A DNA stretch of 64,000 nt from contig CAVUAF010000018.1 in the NCBI GenBank assembly GCA_963739375.1, forward strand, positions 372,001-436,000. Direction: 5' to 3'. Below, piece by piece: positions 32,105 to 41,302 of the stretch. This stretch comes from CAVUAF01 sp963739375 (GTDB taxonomy: Bacteria > Acidobacteriota > Terriglobia > Terriglobales > Acidobacteriaceae). Positions within the stretch are counted from its first letter, which is position 1. Each line of letters starts with the position of its first letter. A program made the position numbers and the translations under genes. The notes under the pieces are model-generated. The model was not told the DNA's origin and ran no database searches. It saw only the letters and a list, made by a program, of their open reading frames with translations.

Positions 32105-33067
32105 CTAGGAATGGTCGAGCAGCAAGGCGAGCAGCGCCATGCGGACATACAGCCCGTTGACCGCCTGCCGGAAATAAAGCGCCCGCGGATCGCTGTCCAC
32201 GGCCGGATCGAGTTCCACGGTGCGCGGCAGGGGATGCAGGATCATGGCGTCGGGCTTCATGCGCTGCACCACCGCCGCATTGATGGCGAAGCGCGCCCGC
32301 CGCTCCGGCTGCGCCACGCGCTCGGGGCGAATCCGCGTCTGGTACACGACGTCCACTTCGCCGAGCACGCGCTCCGCATCCTGCTCCAACACGTAATGCA
32401 CGCCGTGCTGGTCGAGGTACTGCAGGATGTCGGGTTTCATCTGCAGCTCGGGCGGGCTGACGAAGAAGATCTTCACCCGCTCGAACTTGGCCAGCAGGTA
32501 GGCCAGCGAGCGCACGGTGCGGCCCTTGTCGAGCTCGCCGAGGAAGGCAATGCTCAGGCCGTCGAGCGGGCGCTCGCGATAGATGGTGTAGAGATCGAGC
32601 AGCGCCTGCGTGGGGTGCTGGCCGCCTTCGCCGTCGCCGGCATTGATGACGGGGACGGGAGAGACCAGGGCCGCGCGGCGGGCGCCGCCCGCCTGGTGGT
32701 GGCGAATCACGATGACGTCGCAATAGCTGCCGAGGATGCGAATCGAGTCTTCCACCTGCTCGCTGTCGAACTCCGAGGAGAAGGCGCGCGCGTGCTCGGT
32801 GGAAAGGACGCGGCCGCCCAGGCGGTGCATCGCCGCCTCGAAGGAGAAACGAGTGCGCGTAGAAGGCTGGTAGAAGAGGGTGGCGAGAATGCGGTTCTGG
32901 TAATCGAGGGTGCCGCCGCGGGCGACCACGCGCTCCATGTGCCGGGAGCGATCGAAGAGTTCGAGGAGGAGCGGCACGGTGAACTGCTGTGATTCCACGA
33001 CGTGCCGCAGGGGGGCCGGGTCGCGCGCGGCCTTCGCCTCCGAGGTACCGAGGATAGGTTCCGCCAT
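32105..33067 (-). CDS. pyrB: Aspartate carbamoyltransferase
   Basis: A 320-residue carbamoyltransferase. The carbamoyl-phosphate loop is FYQPSTRTRFSFEAAMHRLG near residues 65-85. INAGDGEGGQHPTQALLDLY (H-P-T-Q, the aspartate-type motif), VVYQTRIRPER and ILHPLPRTVELD complete the active site. It condenses carbamoyl phosphate with aspartate in pyrimidine synthesis. Its place between arcC and rocD, rather than beside pyrC, is unusual. The possibility that it is an atypical carbamoyltransferase with another substrate should be kept open. The ATG at 33067 lies two bases from the arcC stop codon. Confidence 0.85.
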   Translation of the reverse strand: MAEPILGTSEAKAARDPAPLRHVVESQQFTVPLLLELFDRSRHMERVVARGGTLDYQNRILATLFYQPSTRTRFSFEAAMHRLGGRVLSTEHARAFSSEFDSEQVEDSIRILGSYCDVIVIRHHQAGGARRAALVSPVPVINAGDGEGGQHPTQALLDLYTIYRERPLDGLSIAFLGELDKGRTVRSLAYLLAKFERVKIFFVSPPELQMKPDILQYLDQHGVHYVLEQDAERVLGEVDVVYQTRIRPERVAQPERRARFAINAAVVQRMKPDAMILHPLPRTVELDPAVDSDPRALYFRQAVNGLYVRMALLALLLDHS

Positions 33068-33069
33068 GC

Positions 33070-34059
33070 TCACTCCACCAGCGCCGGTTCGTGCCGCGGC
33101 TGCGGGGCCGCGGCGGTGGCGCTGTCGTCGACGATGTGCGTACCGGTCTCGCCGCGCACCGCGTCGCACAGGTGCTCGTACGAGGTGATGATGACTTCCT
33201 TGCCGCCGCTGCGCAGGAAGCGCAGCGCCGATTCGATCTTGGGCCCCATGTTGCCGGGAGGGAAATGGCCGTCGCGCGCGTACGCCTCGATGGCGGCGGC
33301 GGTGACGCGCTGCAGCGGCCGCTGCGCGGGTTTGCGGTAATCGAGATAGACGAAATCGGTGTCGGTGGAGATGACGAAGAGGTCCACGCCCAGGCGCGAG
33401 GCCAGCAGGGCGGAGGCGCGGTCCTTGTCAATCACCGCTTCGACGCCCCGGAAGCCGCCATCACTGCGCACCACGGGAATGCCGCCACCGCCGACGGCAA
33501 TGACCAGCATGCCCTGGCTGAGCAGACAGCGGATGATTTCCAGTTCGACGATTTCGCGGGGCTCGGGGGAAGGCACGACGCGGCGATAGCCGCGCGATGC
33601 GTCCTCGACGATGGTCCAGCCGAACTGGCGGCGGCGTTCCTCGGCGTCGGCGCGCGAGTAGAACGGCCCGATGGGTTTCGTGGGGTGCTGCATGGCGGGA
33701 TCGTCGGCCGCGACCACGACCTGCGTCAGCATGGCGGCCACCGGGACGTGCAGCCCGGCGCGGGCCAGTTCGCGGGTGAGCGATTGCTGGAGCAGGTAGC
33801 CGATTTCCCCCTGCGTGGCCGCGTCGCAGACGTCGAGCGTCTGCCCGTAGACCTGGTCGGAGGCGCGCTCCGAGCGCAGCAGCGCGGCGCCGACCTGCGG
33901 GCCATTGCCGTGCGTGATCACCAGCCGCCAGCCGTCGCGCACCAGGGCGGCGATGGCCGCGGCGGTGCGGCAGGTGTTGGCCAACTGCTCGACGATCGTG
34001 CCTTTTTCGCCGGCACGAATCAGCGAGTTGCCACCGACGGCGATGAGGGCGGATTTCAT
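33070..34059 (-). CDS. arcC: Carbamate kinase
   Basis: A 329-residue amino acid kinase-fold enzyme. The N-terminal ALIAVGGNSLIRAGEKGT and VITHGNGPQVGAALLRSE are the carbamate kinase signatures. VIAVGGGGIPVVRSDGGF and DKDRASALLASRLGVDLFVI complete the nucleotide site, and GNMGPKIESALRFLRSGG is typical of the C-terminus. It catalyses the reversible phosphoryl transfer between carbamoyl phosphate and ADP, usually making ATP in arginine fermentation. It is tightly packed between argF (4-base gap) and pyrB (2-base gap). No arginine deiminase gene is in the window. Confidence 0.93.
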   Translation of the reverse strand: MKSALIAVGGNSLIRAGEKGTIVEQLANTCRTAAAIAALVRDGWRLVITHGNGPQVGAALLRSERASDQVYGQTLDVCDAATQGEIGYLLQQSLTRELARAGLHVPVAAMLTQVVVAADDPAMQHPTKPIGPFYSRADAEERRRQFGWTIVEDASRGYRRVVPSPEPREIVELEIIRCLLSQGMLVIAVGGGGIPVVRSDGGFRGVEAVIDKDRASALLASRLGVDLFVISTDTDFVYLDYRKPAQRPLQRVTAAAIEAYARDGHFPPGNMGPKIESALRFLRSGGKEVIITSYEHLCDAVRGETGTHIVDDSATAAAPQPRHEPALVE

Positions 34060-34063
34060 GGGC

Positions 34064-35030
34064 TCACAAGTGCGCGACCACCTCGGGCCGGTGCGGCGGC
34101 GCGAGCGCGGTTCCGGGTTGCAGGAGTTCCAGCAGGATCGCCTTTTGCGCGTGCAGCCGGTTTTCGGCCTGCTGAAAGACGACCGAGCGCGGCGAATCGA
34201 TGACCTCGTTGGTGACTTCGTCGCCGCGATGCGCCGGCAGGCAGTGCATGAAGATGGCATCGGGCCGGGCGAGCTGGAACAGCGCGGCGTTGACCTGGAA
34301 GGGAAGGAACACCTTGCGGCGGGCCTCGGCTTCGGCCTCCTGCCCCATGCTGGCCCACACGTCGGTGTACACCACGTCGGCGTCGCGGACGGCGGCGGCG
34401 GGATCCTGCGTGATGGTGCAAGCGCCGCTGGTTTCGGCGCAGCGCCGGCGCGTCCAGGCCAGCGCGTCCGCGTGCGGCTCGTAGCCGGGCGGCGTGGCCA
34501 CCGCAGACATTGGCGCCGAGTTGCGCGCCCGCGAACATCAGCGAGTGCGCCACGTTGTTGCCGTCGCCGATGAAGGCCACCTTCAGGCCGCGGAGGCGCC
34601 CCTTCACTTGCAGCATGGTCAGGTAGTCGGCCATGGCCTGGCAAGGATGGCTGAAGTCGGTCAGGCCATTGATCACGGGAATGGCAGCGTGCGCGGCCAT
34701 CTGCTCCACGATCTGGTGCGCGAAGGTGCGGATCATGATGGCCTGCACCATGCGCTCCAGGTTCTTGGCCACGTCGTAGACCGACTCCCGCTTGCCCAGG
34801 CTGATCTCCGCCGGCGAGAGGTACAGGGAGAAGCCGCCGAGCTGCTGGATGCCGACATCGAAGGTGACGCGGGTGCGCAAGGAAGGCTTTTCGAAAATCA
34901 TGGCCAGCGTTTTGCCCTTGAGCGCCGTGGCATAGGCTTCGGGCACCGCCTTGATGTGGCAGGCCAGGTCGAGCAACCGCCGGATGTCTTCCGGGGCAAA
35001 GTCGCGCAGCGAGATGAAGTCGCGCTTCAT
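34064..35030 (-). pseudogene. argF: Ornithine carbamoyltransferase, single-base frameshift
   Basis: The first two thirds read FISLRDFAPEDIRRLLDLAC, FEKPSLRTRVTFDVGIQQLG (carbamoyl-phosphate loop) and DFSHPCQAMADYLTMLQ (H-P-C-Q) up to FAGAQLGANV. The remainder (VATPPGYEPHADAL through DAIFMHCLPAHRGDEVTNEV, with the ornithine-type H-C-L-P motif) continues in another frame. One extra base near 34503-34508 (GTCTGCGG instead of GTCTCGG) explains the shift. The length of 967 bases is one more than a multiple of three. Corrected, it is a complete ~321-residue OTC. The start overlaps the GTPase stop by four bases (ATGA). All active-site motifs are intact, so an assembly error is as likely as real inactivation. 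Confidence 0.85.
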
Positions 35031-36370
35031 CGCGCCACCCCCGCGGGCACGTGCTGGTGGCGGGCGGTGAAATCGGCGAGCACGTCGGCCAAGCCGGGCC
35101 GGGTCACCTCCTCCACCTCGTAACGTACCCGGAGGCTCGGTTTGTCGAGGGTGATGATGCGGGCCAGGTCGATGGGCGTGGCCACCAGCACCAGGTCGCA
35201 GGGGACGCGCGCGATGGTCTGCTCCAGCTCGTGGCGCTGGGCGTCGCTGTAGCCCATCGCCGGAAGCAGCTTGCCGAGGTGGCGAAACTTCTCGAAGGTG
35301 CTCCGGATCGAGCCAATGGCGTAGGGCCGCGGATCCACCATTTCGGCGGCCCCGAACTGCTGCGCGGCGACTACGCCGGCGCCGTACGGCATCTCGCCGT
35401 GAGTCAAAGTCGGGCCGTCTTCCACGACCAGCACGCGCTTGCCGCGCACCTCTTCGGGACGCGCGACCGTGACCCGGCACGCGGCTTCGATGAGCGTCGC
35501 CTGCGGATTGAAGCGGCGGACGCTGGCGCGCACCTTCTCCACGTCTTCCAGCTTCGCCGTGTTCACCTTGTTCAGGACCAGTACCTGCCCGGAGCGGAAG
35601 TTCACCTCGCCGGGGTAGTACGTCAACTCATGGCCGGCGCGGTGCGGATCGAGTACCACAATCTCCAGGTCGGAGCGGTAGAACGAGGTGTCATTGTTGC
35701 CGCCGTCCCAGAGGATGATGTCGCCTTCGTGCTCGGCCTGGCGCAGGATCTCCTCGTAATCCACGCCCGCATACACCGTGGTGCCCTCCGCGATGTGCGG
35801 CTCGTACTCCTCGCGCTCTTCGATGGTGCAGTGGTGGCGGTCGAGGTCTTCGAGGCAGGCAAAGCGTTGCGCGTGCTGGGCGAGCAGGTCGCCGTAGGGC
35901 ATGGGATGCCGCACCACCACGGGCGTCCAGCCCTGCTGGCGGAGGAGAGCCGCTACCCGGCGCGAGACCGGACTCTTGCCGCAGCCGGTCCGGACCGCGC
36001 AGATGGAGACCACCGGGACCTTGGCCGCGAGCTGAGTGCGCGCCGCGCCCAGCAGCCAGAAGTCGGCGCCGGCGGCCACGGCCCGCGACGCCAGGTGCAT
36101 GACCGCTTCGTGCGCCACGTCGCTGTAAGAGAACACCACCGCGTCTACGTGCTGGCTGCGGATGAGGTTTTCCATCTCGTCTTCGGCGTGGATGGGAATG
36201 CCGTCGGGATACATGGGCCCGGCCAGCTGCGGCGGATAGCGCCGTCCGGCAATGTCGGGAATCTGGGTCGCGGTAAACGCCACCACCTGGTACTCCGGGG
36301 CGTGGCGAAATACGACGTTGAAATTGTGGAAGTCTCTGCCGGCTGCTCCGAGTATGAGTACGCGTTTCAT
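35027..36370 (-). CDS. COG2403-type GTPase (cyclic 2,3-diphosphoglycerate synthetase-like)
   Basis: A 447-residue protein. The N-terminal Rossmann-like part reads KRVLILGAAGRDFHNFNVVF. A P-loop follows in VSICAVRTGCGKSPVSRRVA near residue 130, then a Walker-B-like IILWDGGNNDTSFYRSDLEI and VLVLNKVNTAKLEDV (N-K-V-N, compare N-K-x-D of GTPases). This layout matches the cyclic 2,3-diphosphoglycerate synthetase-like predicted GTPases. Such genes occur beside carbamate kinase and OTC genes, but their role there is not established. It is first in the operon. A strong dyad (36441-36460) lies ~70 bases upstream. A carbamoyl-phosphate-related or regulatory role is inference. Confidence 0.75.
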   Translation of the reverse strand: MKRVLILGAAGRDFHNFNVVFRHAPEYQVVAFTATQIPDIAGRRYPPQLAGPMYPDGIPIHAEDEMENLIRSQHVDAVVFSYSDVAHEAVMHLASRAVAAGADFWLLGAARTQLAAKVPVVSICAVRTGCGKSPVSRRVAALLRQQGWTPVVVRHPMPYGDLLAQHAQRFACLEDLDRHHCTIEEREEYEPHIAEGTTVYAGVDYEEILRQAEHEGDIILWDGGNNDTSFYRSDLEIVVLDPHRAGHELTYYPGEVNFRSGQVLVLNKVNTAKLEDVEKVRASVRRFNPQATLIEAACRVTVARPEEVRGKRVLVVEDGPTLTHGEMPYGAGVVAAQQFGAAEMVDPRPYAIGSIRSTFEKFRHLGKLLPAMGYSDAQRHELEQTIARVPCDLVLVATPIDLARIITLDKPSLRVRYEVEEVTRPGLADVLADFTARHQHVPAGVAR

Positions 36371-36440
36371 AAGGGTGCGGGGGCTCCGTGCCAGACACGA
36401 AGTCCGCATAGCCATGGTGCGCCCGCTACCCCCCTCGAGG

Positions 36441-36460
36441 GCCGTGACCAGGGTCACGGC
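36441..36460. promoter_or_regulatory. 9-bp-arm dyad, CRP/FNR-like, upstream of the carbamoyl operon
   Basis: GCCGTGACC-AG-GGTCACGGC: nine-base arms with two central bases, containing GTGAC-N4-GTCAC exactly as at 8172-8185. It lies 71-90 bases upstream of the first operon gene. Confidence 0.55.
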
Positions 36461-36542
36461 GGTGCGTGACCCGCCTGAATGTTTATGCGAAGGCTGGTAT
36501 GGAGCGGGCTCCAGGTGTGAGCCCCAGGCGCGAGGGCGGGAA

Positions 36543-37562
36543 TCAGCGGGTGTCCTTCTTCGCGGGCTTGGCGTCGGACAGTCCCAGGAAGCGCGCGGTG
36601 GCGGCGACGGCACGCTTCAAGGCGTTGCCCGTCTTTCGGTTTGAAGTGGCCAGCCCGCGCTCGGTGTGGGCGCCGCCCACCGCCACGGCCTTCTCCGTGT
36701 GGCGATCGGCGGTGGCCAGGGCATCCAGGGAGGAAGCGCCGCCCGCGATCACCGCCTGTGCGGTCTTGCGCGATGGAGTGTGGTGCACCGCGGCCACATC
36801 AAACGCCGAGGTCAGCGCGGCGTCGGGAAAATCGGTGGTCATCTTCTGCGGGAACGGCCAGCGTGGCGAAGCAGTCCAGGATGCGCCGTTGAGCGCAGCG
36901 CCGGCTTCGCCCAGGTTCACCACGTCGCGAGGGGGAAGCGCCATCGTTGGCGCGCAGCGATCGTGGCCGCAGCCGCCGCCGCACGCTTCCGGACGCAGAT
37001 AGGAAGCGTGCTTGCCAAGAGAGATCCAGACGGTCGGGCCGGCGCTTTCGCCGCCGATGGCCGCCGCACTCGACCAGGAGCTGACGTCGCAAACGGTGTC
37101 CTCGTGGGCCGCCGCGTACCAGTAGCGCGCCTTCCACTCGCCCGCGGGAGCTGCAAGGCTGGCGGCGGAGACCAGGACCGACACGTGCTCGAGGTCAAGC
37201 GGATGACCGCGCCGGCCGCAGTCGCGGGCCCAGAGGTGGTAGAAGTGCAGCTCGAGCAGGGTGCTGCCGTCCTGATGCTGTCCGCGGAGAAACACCTGGC
37301 CATAGATGGTCCCGTTGCCGGCCACGGGCGTGGGTTCGCTGCGGCCGGCGGCGAATTCCGCGGGCAGGCCGTCGCAATCGGCCGCGTGGACGAGGAACGC
37401 GGGACGGAAGCGCTGCAGGAGCGCGTTTTCGAGCGCGTCGTCGATGCCGTCGCGATCGTTATCGGCTGCGGCGACCACCGGCTGTTGCGCTGCTGATGCG
37501 GTCAGCCACGCGGGGGCCGCGAGCAGTACCGCTGCACACGCCAGCAGAATAAGCGCACGCAC
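36543..37562 (-). CDS. Secreted Vps62-like protein of unknown function
   Basis: A 339-residue exported protein from GTG 37560-37562 (RALILLACAAVLLAAPAWLT). ADNDRDGIDDALENALLQRF resembles a calcium-binding D-x-D-x-D-G loop followed by the 'RFRPAFLVH' opening seen in Vps62/DUF946-like proteins. LELHFYHLWARDCGRRGHPL and DLEHVSVLV give the H-x-x-D-x-E-H region, and TVWISLGKHASYL the later H segment. CGGGCGHDRC is a cysteine-rich loop. The C-terminal ~90 residues are Ala-rich and helical. No enzymatic role can be assigned. Neighbours (the carbamoyl operon and nitronate monooxygenase) do not clarify its job. Confidence 0.6.
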   Translation of the reverse strand: MRALILLACAAVLLAAPAWLTASAAQQPVVAAADNDRDGIDDALENALLQRFRPAFLVHAADCDGLPAEFAAGRSEPTPVAGNGTIYGQVFLRGQHQDGSTLLELHFYHLWARDCGRRGHPLDLEHVSVLVSAASLAAPAGEWKARYWYAAAHEDTVCDVSSWSSAAAIGGESAGPTVWISLGKHASYLRPEACGGGCGHDRCAPTMALPPRDVVNLGEAGAALNGASWTASPRWPFPQKMTTDFPDAALTSAFDVAAVHHTPSRKTAQAVIAGGASSLDALATADRHTEKAVAVGGAHTERGLATSNRKTGNALKRAVAATARFLGLSDAKPAKKDTR

Positions 37563-37615
37563 CCGTACATCATCGCACACGGGAGTGGAACACGCGCTGC
37601 CAGTGGTTGCAGTGA

Positions 37616-39121
37616 TCAGTCGGCTTCGACGGCCTCGGGGAACGCAGCGTCTTCGGGGATGCATGCTTCCAGGGCTTGCCGGCAGGGCAGCGACGCGGCC
37701 GGAGCCTGCAGCAACCAGGCGAGAACGTCGGCGGCGCTGTAGTTTGTCCCCTGACGCGGCAGGAAGCGAGTGATGCCGACCAGGTCATCGCCGGAAGTGA
37801 CGAGACCCGGTTCAAGGTAGCCGCTGGGGCGCACCTGCGAATGGCCGATGTTGGCCACGAGGGCGTTGCAGAGGCACTTTCTGCCCACCGTATCTTCCGG
37901 CTTGCCGCCCTTGGCGAGGTAAGTGGCGACCGGCTCGGCCGGACAGCGATAAGCGATCTTGCCCGCCGCGGTGCGATAAGCCTCACGCAGATAGCCGAGG
38001 TCGCAGAGACGCGACCGGTCCGCGTAGGCCGCGGGTTCGGAAACCGAGCCCGGCAGGCGCACCACCTTGAAGGGAAACCCGGTGGGAGAAGCCACGGCAT
38101 CGGTGAAGACGCACGCTTTGCCGGCGACCACCTGGTCCAGGATCGCCTGCTTGTAGTCGCGGCGCAGCCCCGACTCGGTGCAGAACGCGAAAGCCGTCCC
38201 CACCTGCACGCCGGTGGCGCCGGCGGCCAACGCGTCCGCGAGCCCCTCCGGGGAGCCATAACCACCGGCGAGCCAGAAGGGCAGGCCGAGTTCGCGAATC
38301 TTCTCCAGGTCAACGTGGTCACGCTCGCCGTAAATCGGCTCCCCGATTTCGTTGAGCTGGACCTTGCCGCGGGGCGGCGCGTTGTGGCCGCCGGCGGTCG
38401 GGCCTTCGATCACGAACCCGTCCACCCGGCCGTTCGCCTTTTTCAGCATGGCTCCGGCCAGGGCGTTGGAAGCAATAATGGCCAGGAAGTAGGGACGCGA
38501 AAGCGGCGCGAGACCACGGTCGATGATCTCCCGCGGCGCAAAGCTCATGGTGGTGTCTTCACCCTCCGCGGCGCCGGTCACTTGCAGCGGATAGGTTGCC
38601 GGTTCATGGTGGACGTAGCGATCGAGCACCCCCGGGATCCTGAGCGGTATGCCCGCTCCCATCAGGACATAGCCGACGCCGGCCAGCATGGCGCCGTAAA
38701 GAGAAGGCAGATGCGGATTCTGGATCTTTTCCAGGTAGTTGATGCCGACGGGATGGTCGTGGCCCTGGCGCGCGAGAAAAACCTCGACGAAGTTGGCGAC
38801 GATCAGCAACTCCGCCTGCTCGCGCGGGCGTTGCAACGACTGCATGGAGCGCGTCTTGTAGGGCGTGGTGGGCGACTTGCCGCCGGGTATGTAGTACGTC
38901 TGCCAGATGCGCTCGGCCATGTCGGCGCAGGGGAAGTGTTCGAGCGCGGGGCGCATGTAGCCGCCGGGATCGCCCTCCTGCAAGCGCCGGGCCAGGATCT
39001 CATCGAGCGCCGTGCCGGAAACCACGCCGAGCTGGCCCAGCTGCGCGACCGCGCGCGCCAGCCGCCAACTGGACACACCCGCACCCATGCCGCCCTGGAT
39101 GATTCTGGGATGGCGGTTCAT
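37616..39121 (-). CDS. Nitronate monooxygenase-family FMN oxidoreductase
   Basis: A 501-residue TIM-barrel flavoprotein, longer than typical nitronate monooxygenases (about 320-360). RIIQGGMGAGVSSWRLARAV is the family's N-terminal FMN region. VIEGPTAGGHNAPPRGK carries the G-G-H-N catalytic histidine, and PFWLAGGYGSPEGLADALAA and GVQVGTAFAFCTESGL complete the phosphate-binding loops. A C-terminal segment with KCLCNALVANIGH is extra and resembles the PfaD/2-nitropropane-dioxygenase-like branch. The substrate could be a nitronate or an enoyl compound. It is monocistronic, with its start at ATG 39119-39121. Confidence 0.8.
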   Translation of the reverse strand: MNRHPRIIQGGMGAGVSSWRLARAVAQLGQLGVVSGTALDEILARRLQEGDPGGYMRPALEHFPCADMAERIWQTYYIPGGKSPTTPYKTRSMQSLQRPREQAELLIVANFVEVFLARQGHDHPVGINYLEKIQNPHLPSLYGAMLAGVGYVLMGAGIPLRIPGVLDRYVHHEPATYPLQVTGAAEGEDTTMSFAPREIIDRGLAPLSRPYFLAIIASNALAGAMLKKANGRVDGFVIEGPTAGGHNAPPRGKVQLNEIGEPIYGERDHVDLEKIRELGLPFWLAGGYGSPEGLADALAAGATGVQVGTAFAFCTESGLRRDYKQAILDQVVAGKACVFTDAVASPTGFPFKVVRLPGSVSEPAAYADRSRLCDLGYLREAYRTAAGKIAYRCPAEPVATYLAKGGKPEDTVGRKCLCNALVANIGHSQVRPSGYLEPGLVTSGDDLVGITRFLPRQGTNYSAADVLAWLLQAPAASLPCRQALEACIPEDAAFPEAVEAD

Positions 39122-39262
39122 CGGCGCTATTGTGGCAGGGGGCGACGGCCCAGGAATGTCAGAGTTTTGTATTAGTTTTCGCGCATTGTATCTTGAACAC
39201 CGCAACCCCAAGGGGCAGCGAGAGCGCGGGCCCCTACGGAAGAGCCGGGTGGAAAGGGAAAC

Positions 39263-40252
39263 GTGAAGGTACTGGTCACAGGCGGAGCGGGTTACATCGG
39301 CAGCGTCGTAGCCGCGGAACTGGTGGGCGCGGGCCACGAAACCGTGGTCTTCGACAGCCTTGAAAAGGGGCACCGTGCGGCGGTTCCCGGCCAAGCCAGG
39401 CTGGTGGTGGGCGACATCTCCGATCGCGCCGCCCTGGCCGACCTGCTGCGGGAGGGGTTTGATGCGGTCCTGCATTTCGCCGCCTACATCGAGGCCGGCG
39501 AGTCGATGGAGTCGCCGGAGCGCTACCTGCTCAACAACACCGCCGGGTCGCTGGCGCTGCTGGGAGCTGCTCTCGCCGCCGGAGTGCAGCGCTTCGTTTT
39601 CTCTTCCACGGCCGCCGTGTACGGGAACCCGCAGCGGATTCCGATCGGCGAGGATGACCCGCTGGAGCCCACCAATCCCTATGGCGAGTCGAAGCTCCTG
39701 GTGGAGCGGATGCTGCGCTGGTTTCATCGCCTGCACGGCTTGAGCTACGCCAGCCTGCGCTACTTCAACGCGGCCGGCGCCACTGCCGAGCGGGGCGAGA
39801 ACCACCGGCCCGAAAGCCACCTCATTCCGCTGGTGCTGGATGTCGCTGCCGGACGGCGGGCCGAGGTCACCATTTTCGGCACGGATTACGAGACGCCCGA
39901 TGGAACCTGCGTGCGCGACTACGTCCACGTGGCGGACGTGGCCGCAGCCCACCTGCTGGCGCTTGCTCGCCTGGCGCGGCCGGCGGCGCCGCAAGCGCTG
40001 GTCTACAACATCGGCAACGGACAGGGATTCAGCGTGCGCGAAGTGATCGAGAGTGCCCAGCGAGTCACCGGGCGCCCGATCACGGTGCGCGAGGGGAAGC
40101 GGCGTCCCGGCGACGCGGCGGTCCTGGTGGCCAGCCCGGAGAAGATCGAGCGCGAACTCAACTGGCGCCCCCGGCACACGCAGCTGGAAGCGATCATCCG
40201 CAGCGCCTGGGAATGGCGGCTTCGCCATCCCGAAGGGTACCCGCAAGAGTAA
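39263..40252 (+). CDS. galE: UDP-glucose 4-epimerase
   Basis: A 329-residue extended short-chain dehydrogenase. KVLVTGGAGYIGSVVAAELV is the NAD-binding G-x-x-G-x-x-G. VLHFAAYIEAGESMESPERY is typical of GalE, FVFSSTAAVYGNP carries the catalytic Ser/Thr region, and NPYGESKLLVERML the Y-x-x-x-K. It interconverts UDP-galactose and UDP-glucose in the Leloir pathway. It converges on galT-galK, whose transcript ends 22 bases away, so the three gal genes are clustered but not one operon. Confidence 0.95.
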   Translation: MKVLVTGGAGYIGSVVAAELVGAGHETVVFDSLEKGHRAAVPGQARLVVGDISDRAALADLLREGFDAVLHFAAYIEAGESMESPERYLLNNTAGSLALLGAALAAGVQRFVFSSTAAVYGNPQRIPIGEDDPLEPTNPYGESKLLVERMLRWFHRLHGLSYASLRYFNAAGATAERGENHRPESHLIPLVLDVAAGRRAEVTIFGTDYETPDGTCVRDYVHVADVAAAHLLALARLARPAAPQALVYNIGNGQGFSVREVIESAQRVTGRPITVREGKRRPGDAAVLVASPEKIERELNWRPRHTQLEAIIRSAWEWRLRHPEGYPQE

Positions 40253-40274
40253 GGAGCGCGCGCCGTGCCGCGGC

Positions 40275-41300
40275 CTACCCGCCGGCCATGGCGGCGCGGA
40301 GTCGCGCTGCCGCAACTTCGGGGGTGATGTCGCGCTGCGGGGTGCCGAGCATCTCGTAACCCACCATGTATTTGCGCACCGTCGCAGAGCGCAGCAGCGG
40401 CGGAAAATAATGCGCGTGGAAATGCCACTCCGGGTGCGGCGCGCCGTCGGTGGGTGGCTGGTGGAAGCCCATCGAGTAGGGGAAGGGGACGCCGAAGATG
40501 CGATCGTAGGCGACGGTGATTCGCCGGAGGGCGTCGGCCAGCAAATCGCGTTCGCCGTCCGTGAGCTCGGGCAAGGCGCCGAGGTGGCGATCGCTGGTGA
40601 GTAGCACCTCAAACGGCCACACCGCCCAGAACGGCACGACGACGTGAAAGGCGCCGTTGGAGAAGACCAGGCGTTCGCCGGCGGCCTTCTCCAGGTCCAG
40701 GTACGCACAGAGCAGACACTGCTGGTGCGTCTTCGCGTACGCCGCGAAGGAGTCGAGTTCCCGCGCCGGCTGGTTGGGCAGGGAAGCGTTGGCCCAAATC
40801 TGGCCGTGGGGATGCGGGTTGCTGGCGCCCATCAGGACGCCGCGATTCTCGAAGATCTGCACCGCGCGCACCCAGGGAAGCGCGCCGAGTTCGCGGTACT
40901 GCGCGGTCCAGACGTCGACCACGTGGCGGATGTCGCCGGCTTCCATGGTGGCGAGTGAGAGATGGTGCCGCGGCGAAAAGCAGACCACGCGGCAAAGGCC
41001 GCGCTCGGTTGCGGCGACCAGCAGATCGGACTCGTTCAGCTGCGCTTCGTCGGCTGCCGGCAGGAGCGCCGGGTAGTCATTGTCGAAAACGAAGGTGGCC
41101 GCGTACTGCGGATTGCGGACGCCGCCGGCGCGCGTATTCCCGGGACACAAATAACACTCGGGATCATAGGCGGGCGGCGCGGCGAGCGGCGGCTCCTCGG
41201 TCCGGCCCGACCAGGGGCGATCGGTGCGGTGGGGCGACACCAGCACCCATTCCCGCAGCAGCGGGTTGTAGCGCCGGTGGGGCGTGTGTTTCAGGTCCAT
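40275..41300 (-). CDS. galT: Galactose-1-phosphate uridylyltransferase
   Basis: A 341-residue HIT-superfamily enzyme. HRRYNPLLREWVLVSPHRTD opens the protein, CYLCPGNTRAGGVRNPQY binds zinc, and GASNPHPHGQIWANASLPNQ contains the H-P-H nucleophile motif. CLLCAYLDLE and PEWHFHAHYFPPLLRS complete the fold. It exchanges UMP between UDP-glucose and galactose 1-phosphate. The ATG at 41298-41300 is two bases past the galK stop codon, so the two are cotranscribed. A longer upstream frame is only the shadow of galK. Confidence 0.95.
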   Translation of the reverse strand: MDLKHTPHRRYNPLLREWVLVSPHRTDRPWSGRTEEPPLAAPPAYDPECYLCPGNTRAGGVRNPQYAATFVFDNDYPALLPAADEAQLNESDLLVAATERGLCRVVCFSPRHHLSLATMEAGDIRHVVDVWTAQYRELGALPWVRAVQIFENRGVLMGASNPHPHGQIWANASLPNQPARELDSFAAYAKTHQQCLLCAYLDLEKAAGERLVFSNGAFHVVVPFWAVWPFEVLLTSDRHLGALPELTDGERDLLADALRRITVAYDRIFGVPFPYSMGFHQPPTDGAPHPEWHFHAHYFPPLLRSATVRKYMVGYEMLGTPQRDITPEVAAARLRAAMAGG

Positions 41301-41302
41301 GC

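Noticed and set aside
32105..33067. YgeW-like or other atypical carbamoyltransferase
   Set aside because: H-P-T-Q and H-P-L-P-R motifs are those of aspartate carbamoyltransferase; the unusual context alone is not enough.
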